Of a stretch of DNA of 39,437 bases, positions 36,369-39,437 are shown piece by piece; the first letter of the stretch is position 1, and the number at the start of each line of letters is the position of its first letter. Source of the DNA: Methylophaga pinxianii (lineage in GTDB: Bacteria > Pseudomonadota > Gammaproteobacteria > Nitrosococcales > Methylophagaceae); the NCBI RefSeq assembly GCF_020447225.1, contig NZ_JAJAEO010000156.1, positions 1-39,437 on the forward strand, read 5' to 3'. The notes below the pieces were generated by a model that saw only the letters and a list, made by a program, of their open reading frames with translations, had not been told where the DNA came from and did no database searches. The position numbers and the translations under genes were made by a program.

Positions 36369-37199
36369 ATGCAAACAATCAATAACCTGGGCGGTTTTAT
36401 CATCGATATGGATGGTGTGTTGTGGCACGGCAATAAGCCGCTGCCGGGATTAATAGAATTTTTTTCTACTTTGCGTGAGCTCAAGATACCTTTTGTGCTC
36501 GCGACAAATAATGCGAGTCTGACACAGCAGCAATATCTCACAAAACTGGCCAATATGGGCGTAGAGGTTTGTGCGGAGGAGATCTTAACTTCGAGCATGG
36601 CTACTGCGTGCTACCTTAAAGAAAACCTGCCTACGTCCAAACGGCGAGTATTTGTGATTGGAGAATCTGGTCTTACGGAACCATTACAGCAACAAGGTTT
36701 TGAAATAACGTCGACCTACTATCCGGCTGATCCTCAGGCAACTACAGAGAATATCTGGGCCGATATTGTGGTTTCCGGACTGGATAGAAAATTAGACTGG
36801 AATAAATTAGCCACGGCAACATTGAACCTTCGAGCTGGGGCAGAATTTTATGCCACGAATGCGGATACGACTTTACCCACAGAGCTTGGCGAAGTCATGG
36901 GAAATGGTGGTGTTTTAGCGGCATTAACGGCGGTAACCGGAGTGAAGCCGATTGTTATCGGCAAGCCAGAACCTATTCTATATCAGCAGGCTTTTGAAAT
37001 TCTGGGAACAGATAAACACAATACTATCGCAATTGGTGATCGACTCAACACCGATATATTAGGTGCCGTTAATGCCGGTATGCGCAGTATTATGGTGTTA
37101 ACCGGAGTGTCATCCGAAGCGGATTTGGCAGATATCGATTATCGTCCAGACTGGATTTTTCAGGATATTCAGGAAATCACCCGTTTATTAAAGCAATAG
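36369..37199 (+). CDS. HAD-superfamily phosphatase, NagD-like (class IIA)
   Basis: This 276-residue HAD hydrolase has motif I DMDGVLW (about 14-20), motif II LATNNAS, a C2-type cap domain in the middle, motif III lysine in IGKPEPILYQQAFE and motif IV GDRLNTDILGAVNAGM. This is the NagD/p-nitrophenyl phosphatase group, which acts on small phosphorylated metabolites. The substrate cannot be told from the sequence. It lies 22 bases before dhaK on the same strand and probably shares its transcript, so a triose or dihydroxyacetone phosphate is an attractive guess. It is divergent from hps copy 2, about 205 bases apart. Confidence 0.88.
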   Translation: MQTINNLGGFIIDMDGVLWHGNKPLPGLIEFFSTLRELKIPFVLATNNASLTQQQYLTKLANMGVEVCAEEILTSSMATACYLKENLPTSKRRVFVIGESGLTEPLQQQGFEITSTYYPADPQATTENIWADIVVSGLDRKLDWNKLATATLNLRAGAEFYATNADTTLPTELGEVMGNGGVLAALTAVTGVKPIVIGKPEPILYQQAFEILGTDKHNTIAIGDRLNTDILGAVNAGMRSIMVLTGVSSEADLADIDYRPDWIFQDIQEITRLLKQ

Positions 37200-37221
37200 T
37201 TCATTTGAAGGGATCGATAAA

Positions 37222-38211
37222 ATGAAAAAAATAATTAACGACGTAGATAACTTACTTGATGAAAGCCTTAACGGCTTTGCCAAAGCACATCAGGATATTG
37301 TGTCACTGCAACACCAGCCTACATTTGTGCATCGCTCCGCATTTTCTGCAAAGCCAAAAGTGGCGCTGATTTCTGGCGGGGGCTCCGGACACGAACCCTT
37401 GCACACAGGTTTAGTTGGTAAAGGCATGTTGGATGCCGCTTGCCCGGGACAAATCTTTACCTCACCGACGCCGGATCAAATGCTGGCCGCTGCGCAATCA
37501 GTGGAAAATGGTGCTGGCGTGTTATTTATTGTTAAAAATTATGCGGGCGATGTGATGAACTTTGAAATCGCCGCAGAAATGCTGGAGTGTCAGCATGAAA
37601 CAGTATTGGTAAAAGATGATGTGTCCTTGCCCGAAACACATAGTACAGGACGCCGCGGTGTTGCCGGTACCTTGATTGTTGAAAAGATCGTAGGAGCCGC
37701 AGCAGAACAGGGTAAAGAGCTGAGTCAATGTAAAAGTCTGGGCGATCGTGTTGCCAAAAATACAGCCTCCATGGGGTTTGCGTTAACCAGCTGTACCGTT
37801 CCAGCAGCTGGTCGTCCCACTTTTGAGCTCAACGACAATGAAATTGAAATGGGGGTGGGTATACACGGTGAACGCGGGCGCGAACCGATGACAATGAACT
37901 CTGCTGAAGAGCTGGTTCAACATATTACGACTGCAATTGATAAAGAATTAAATCCTCAACCGGGTCAACAGGTGCTATTGCATGTGAATGGGTTTGGTGC
38001 GACGCCGTTGATGGAGCTTTATCTGGTGTTCGATCTGGCCGCTAAATTCTGGGAAGCAAAGGGTGTTGAAATCAAACGCTCGTTGGTGGGTAACTACACA
38101 ACATCTCTTGATATGGCTGGTTGCTCAGTGACATTGACCTTGCTGGATGAAGAAATGCTCATGCTGTGGGATGCTCCCGTACATACCGCAGCACTTCGCT
38201 GGGGCTGTTAG
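37222..38211 (+). CDS. dhaK: Dihydroxyacetone kinase subunit DhaK
   Basis: DhaK binds dihydroxyacetone covalently through a histidine. The 329 residues begin MKKIINDVDNLLDESLNGFAKAH and show GGGSGHEPLHTG, KNYAGDVMNFEIAAEM, GRRGVAGTL, and the covalent-substrate His in GVGIHGERG. The C-terminus LWDAPVHTAALRWGC is the family's normal end. GAAGGG precedes the ATG. Normally dhaL follows directly. Here it is 500 bases away on the opposite strand, separated by the GxxExxY cassette. Confidence 0.95.
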   Translation: MKKIINDVDNLLDESLNGFAKAHQDIVSLQHQPTFVHRSAFSAKPKVALISGGGSGHEPLHTGLVGKGMLDAACPGQIFTSPTPDQMLAAAQSVENGAGVLFIVKNYAGDVMNFEIAAEMLECQHETVLVKDDVSLPETHSTGRRGVAGTLIVEKIVGAAAEQGKELSQCKSLGDRVAKNTASMGFALTSCTVPAAGRPTFELNDNEIEMGVGIHGERGREPMTMNSAEELVQHITTAIDKELNPQPGQQVLLHVNGFGATPLMELYLVFDLAAKFWEAKGVEIKRSLVGNYTTSLDMAGCSVTLTLLDEEMLMLWDAPVHTAALRWGC

Positions 38212-38261
38212 TTTTTAATTAATCGACATGGATGTCGCTGTGGTTTGAGCTTTTATTAGTG

Positions 38262-38716
38262 ATCCGCAGATTACGCAGATGGACGCAGATTATGCAAAAG
38301 GATATGCAAACATACGAAATTATCGGTGCGGCAATGAGAGTACATAAGTCACTCGGCCCAGGTTTTCTCGAACCTGTATATCAAGAAGCATTGGAGATTG
38401 AGTTTCAGGAGAAGCATTCCCTATGAACGAGAAAAATGTCTACCAATAATCTATAACGAGAGACCACTTAAAACGACTTATAAAGCAGATTTTGTATGTT
38501 TTGGGTCAATCATCGTTGAATTGAAAGCATTGCAAAAATTATCAGGGAATGAAGAAGCTCAAGTCATCAACTATCTTAAAGCCTCGCAATTAAACAAGGC
38601 ATTACTATTAAATTTTGGTGCAAGGAGTTTGCAGTACCAAAGGTTGGTTTTAAATCTGCGCTAATCTGCGTAATCTGCGGATAAACCTCTACTAAAACTT
38701 TGTGTCTTTGTGGTTA
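38262..38716. mobile_element. GxxExxY cassette bounded by inverted repeats
   Basis: A perfect 19-bp inverted repeat, ATCCGCAGATTACGCAGAT (38262-38280) against its complement (38664-38682), extends inward after three mismatches by eight more matching bases (CGCAGATT, 38284-38291 with 38653-38660). Between the arms lies only the GxxExxY gene. To the right, CTTTGTGTCTTTGTGGTTAA runs to the dhaL stop codon. CGCAGATTA-rich arms and CTTTGTGTCTTTGTGG tracts flank GxxExxY genes in many genomes (from memory), suggesting a dispersed, non-autonomous element. No transposase is visible. The exact ends are uncertain. Confidence 0.55.
38292..38664 (+). pseudogene. GxxExxY family protein, frameshifted
   Basis: The N-terminal frame from ATG 38292 reads [41 protein letters not shown] in family style (the GxxExxY motif is GFLEPVY) and then stops at 38426. 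The next frame, from 38413, continues it: [48 protein letters not shown] and LLLNFGA. The shift is at about 38409-38414 (a gain of one base or loss of two in the GAGAAG stretch). The intact protein would have about 124 residues. The ADF/VELKA residues resemble a PDDEXK nuclease core, but the function of the family is not settled. This copy is probably inactive unless the shift is a sequencing error. Confidence 0.8.
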
Positions 38717-39349
38717 ATGATTTTTAATAATCACATCGGCAATAGCACACAACATCAGCTGGCTGGTGCGAGCACCGGCATCAATATGTCCCCGGGCGCG
38801 TTCACCCAAAAATGACGCACGGCCTTTGGTGGCGAGCATATCTTTAGTTGATTCCATTCCGTCAACCGCGGCTTTTTTCATATTTTCCAACGCAACCGAT
38901 AATTCTGCATCATTGCTAACACTTTGTTGCAAACTGATCGCAGCCGGAATTAATGCATCCAGCATGGTTTTTTCACCAATATCGGCTTTCCCTCTGGCTT
39001 TAATGGACTCAACTCCAGCTGTAAATATCTCAGTCAGGTTCATTAAATTTACCGGTTTATCTTTTGCTGCTTTGCCCATTGTCACAAACATGGAGCCAAA
39101 TAAAGATCCTGATGCGCCGCCCATGGTAGACATCAAGGTCATACCAATCTTGCTCAACGCGGCCGAAAACTCGAGTTGCTCCAACTCTTCACTGTTTTTC
39201 AGCAAAGCTTCAATGCCACGTTGCAAGTTAATTAGATGGTCCCCATCGCCAATCGCCTGATCCAATTGAGCAATTTCATCAGCATGATTATCTATTTTGT
39301 TTTTGATTGCTTGGATGAAAGGTAAAAGAGAAAGATTGCCGTGGGACAT
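38714..39349 (-). CDS. dhaL: Dihydroxyacetone kinase subunit DhaL
   Basis: DhaL carries the nucleotide that phosphorylates DhaK-bound dihydroxyacetone. The 211 residues show the Mg-binding aspartates in LDQAIGDGDHLINLQRG, then GMTLMSTMGGASGSLFGSMF, and GRASFLGERARGHIDAGARTSQLM at the C-terminus. Whether it uses ATP or a PTS-phosphorylated bound ADP cannot be read here, and no DhaM is in the window. GAGG precedes the ATG. The gene is convergent with dhaK. Its TAA stop lies at the border of the GxxExxY element. Confidence 0.93.
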   Translation of the reverse strand: MSHGNLSLLPFIQAIKNKIDNHADEIAQLDQAIGDGDHLINLQRGIEALLKNSEELEQLEFSAALSKIGMTLMSTMGGASGSLFGSMFVTMGKAAKDKPVNLMNLTEIFTAGVESIKARGKADIGEKTMLDALIPAAISLQQSVSNDAELSVALENMKKAAVDGMESTKDMLATKGRASFLGERARGHIDAGARTSQLMLCAIADVIIKNH

Positions 39350-39437
39350 AAATACCTCAAAAAATCATTAAACCTGCACTCTACATTAGCGTAAATAATC
39401 TGCATTTTTTCAGGACGGGTCAACTGCAAAAAAAAAA

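Noticed and set aside
38766-39260. 164-codon frame antisense to dhaL
   Set aside because: dhaL carries the full set of catalytic motifs on the other strand; this frame has none.
39428-39437. Run of ten A at the end as a possible biological feature
   Set aside because: It is at the very edge of the window and could simply be a low-quality contig end.

Overview
The window looks like a chromosomal contig of a methylotrophic, probably marine gammaproteobacterium of the Methylophaga type. This is inferred from four things: a ribulose monophosphate (RuMP) formaldehyde-fixation cluster (two hexulose-6-phosphate synthases, hexulose-6-phosphate isomerase, transaldolase), a complete Na+-pumping NADH:quinone reductase operon, MutH (a gammaproteobacterial mismatch-repair trait), and a gammaproteobacterial-type 5S rRNA tail at base 1. 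No 16S sequence is present, so the genus is a judgement. The window opens inside a 5S rRNA gene, as contigs often do.

Layout. 1-725: 5S 3' end, two intrinsic terminators and an odd array of palindromic modules splitting degenerate copies of the 5S tail. 726-3538: a frameshifted PAS-GAF-GGDEF gene, a cupin and a putative exported alpha/beta hydrolase. 3554-4510: cysteine synthase. 4649-11213 (minus): nqrABCDEF, nqrM and a CBS-domain gene, closed by a terminator. 11326-14971 (minus): mgtE, aroC and an MFS transporter. 15113-20449 (minus): rpoN, hpf, ptsN, a short hprK, a mannose-type EIIA, ptsH and ptsI, a regulatory PTS with no sugar permease visible. 20759-24360 (minus): metK-ahcY-metF behind a promoter and an S-adenosylhomocysteine (SAH) riboswitch. 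24377-32278: housekeeping genes (YgjP-like metallopeptidase, dusA, an ABC-2 exporter, mutH, a double-REC GGDEF regulator, prmB, leuC).

32414-36253 (minus) is the RuMP block: hps copy 2, a small four-repeat protein, transaldolase, hps copy 1 and phi. Both hps genes have near-consensus sigma-70 promoters sharing the sequence TATAGTC, and the units are separated by hairpins or terminators. 36369-39349 holds a HAD phosphatase, dhaK (plus) and dhaL (minus). The two dihydroxyacetone kinase subunits are separated by a frameshifted GxxExxY cassette bounded by a perfect 19-bp inverted repeat.

How it fits together: formaldehyde is fixed by Hps/Phi and the cycle is partly regenerated by transaldolase. 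The SAM cycle (MetK/AhcY/MetF) recycles methyl donors and is sensed through SAH. Nqr couples NADH oxidation to sodium export. The rpoN-pts block is probably regulatory. The most intriguing candidate for something undescribed is the 105-residue protein encoded between hps and tal: a predicted amphipathic N-terminus plus four copies of an eight-residue TGVE(K/R)YIR motif, an architecture that suggests a scaffold or docking protein for the RuMP enzymes (inference).
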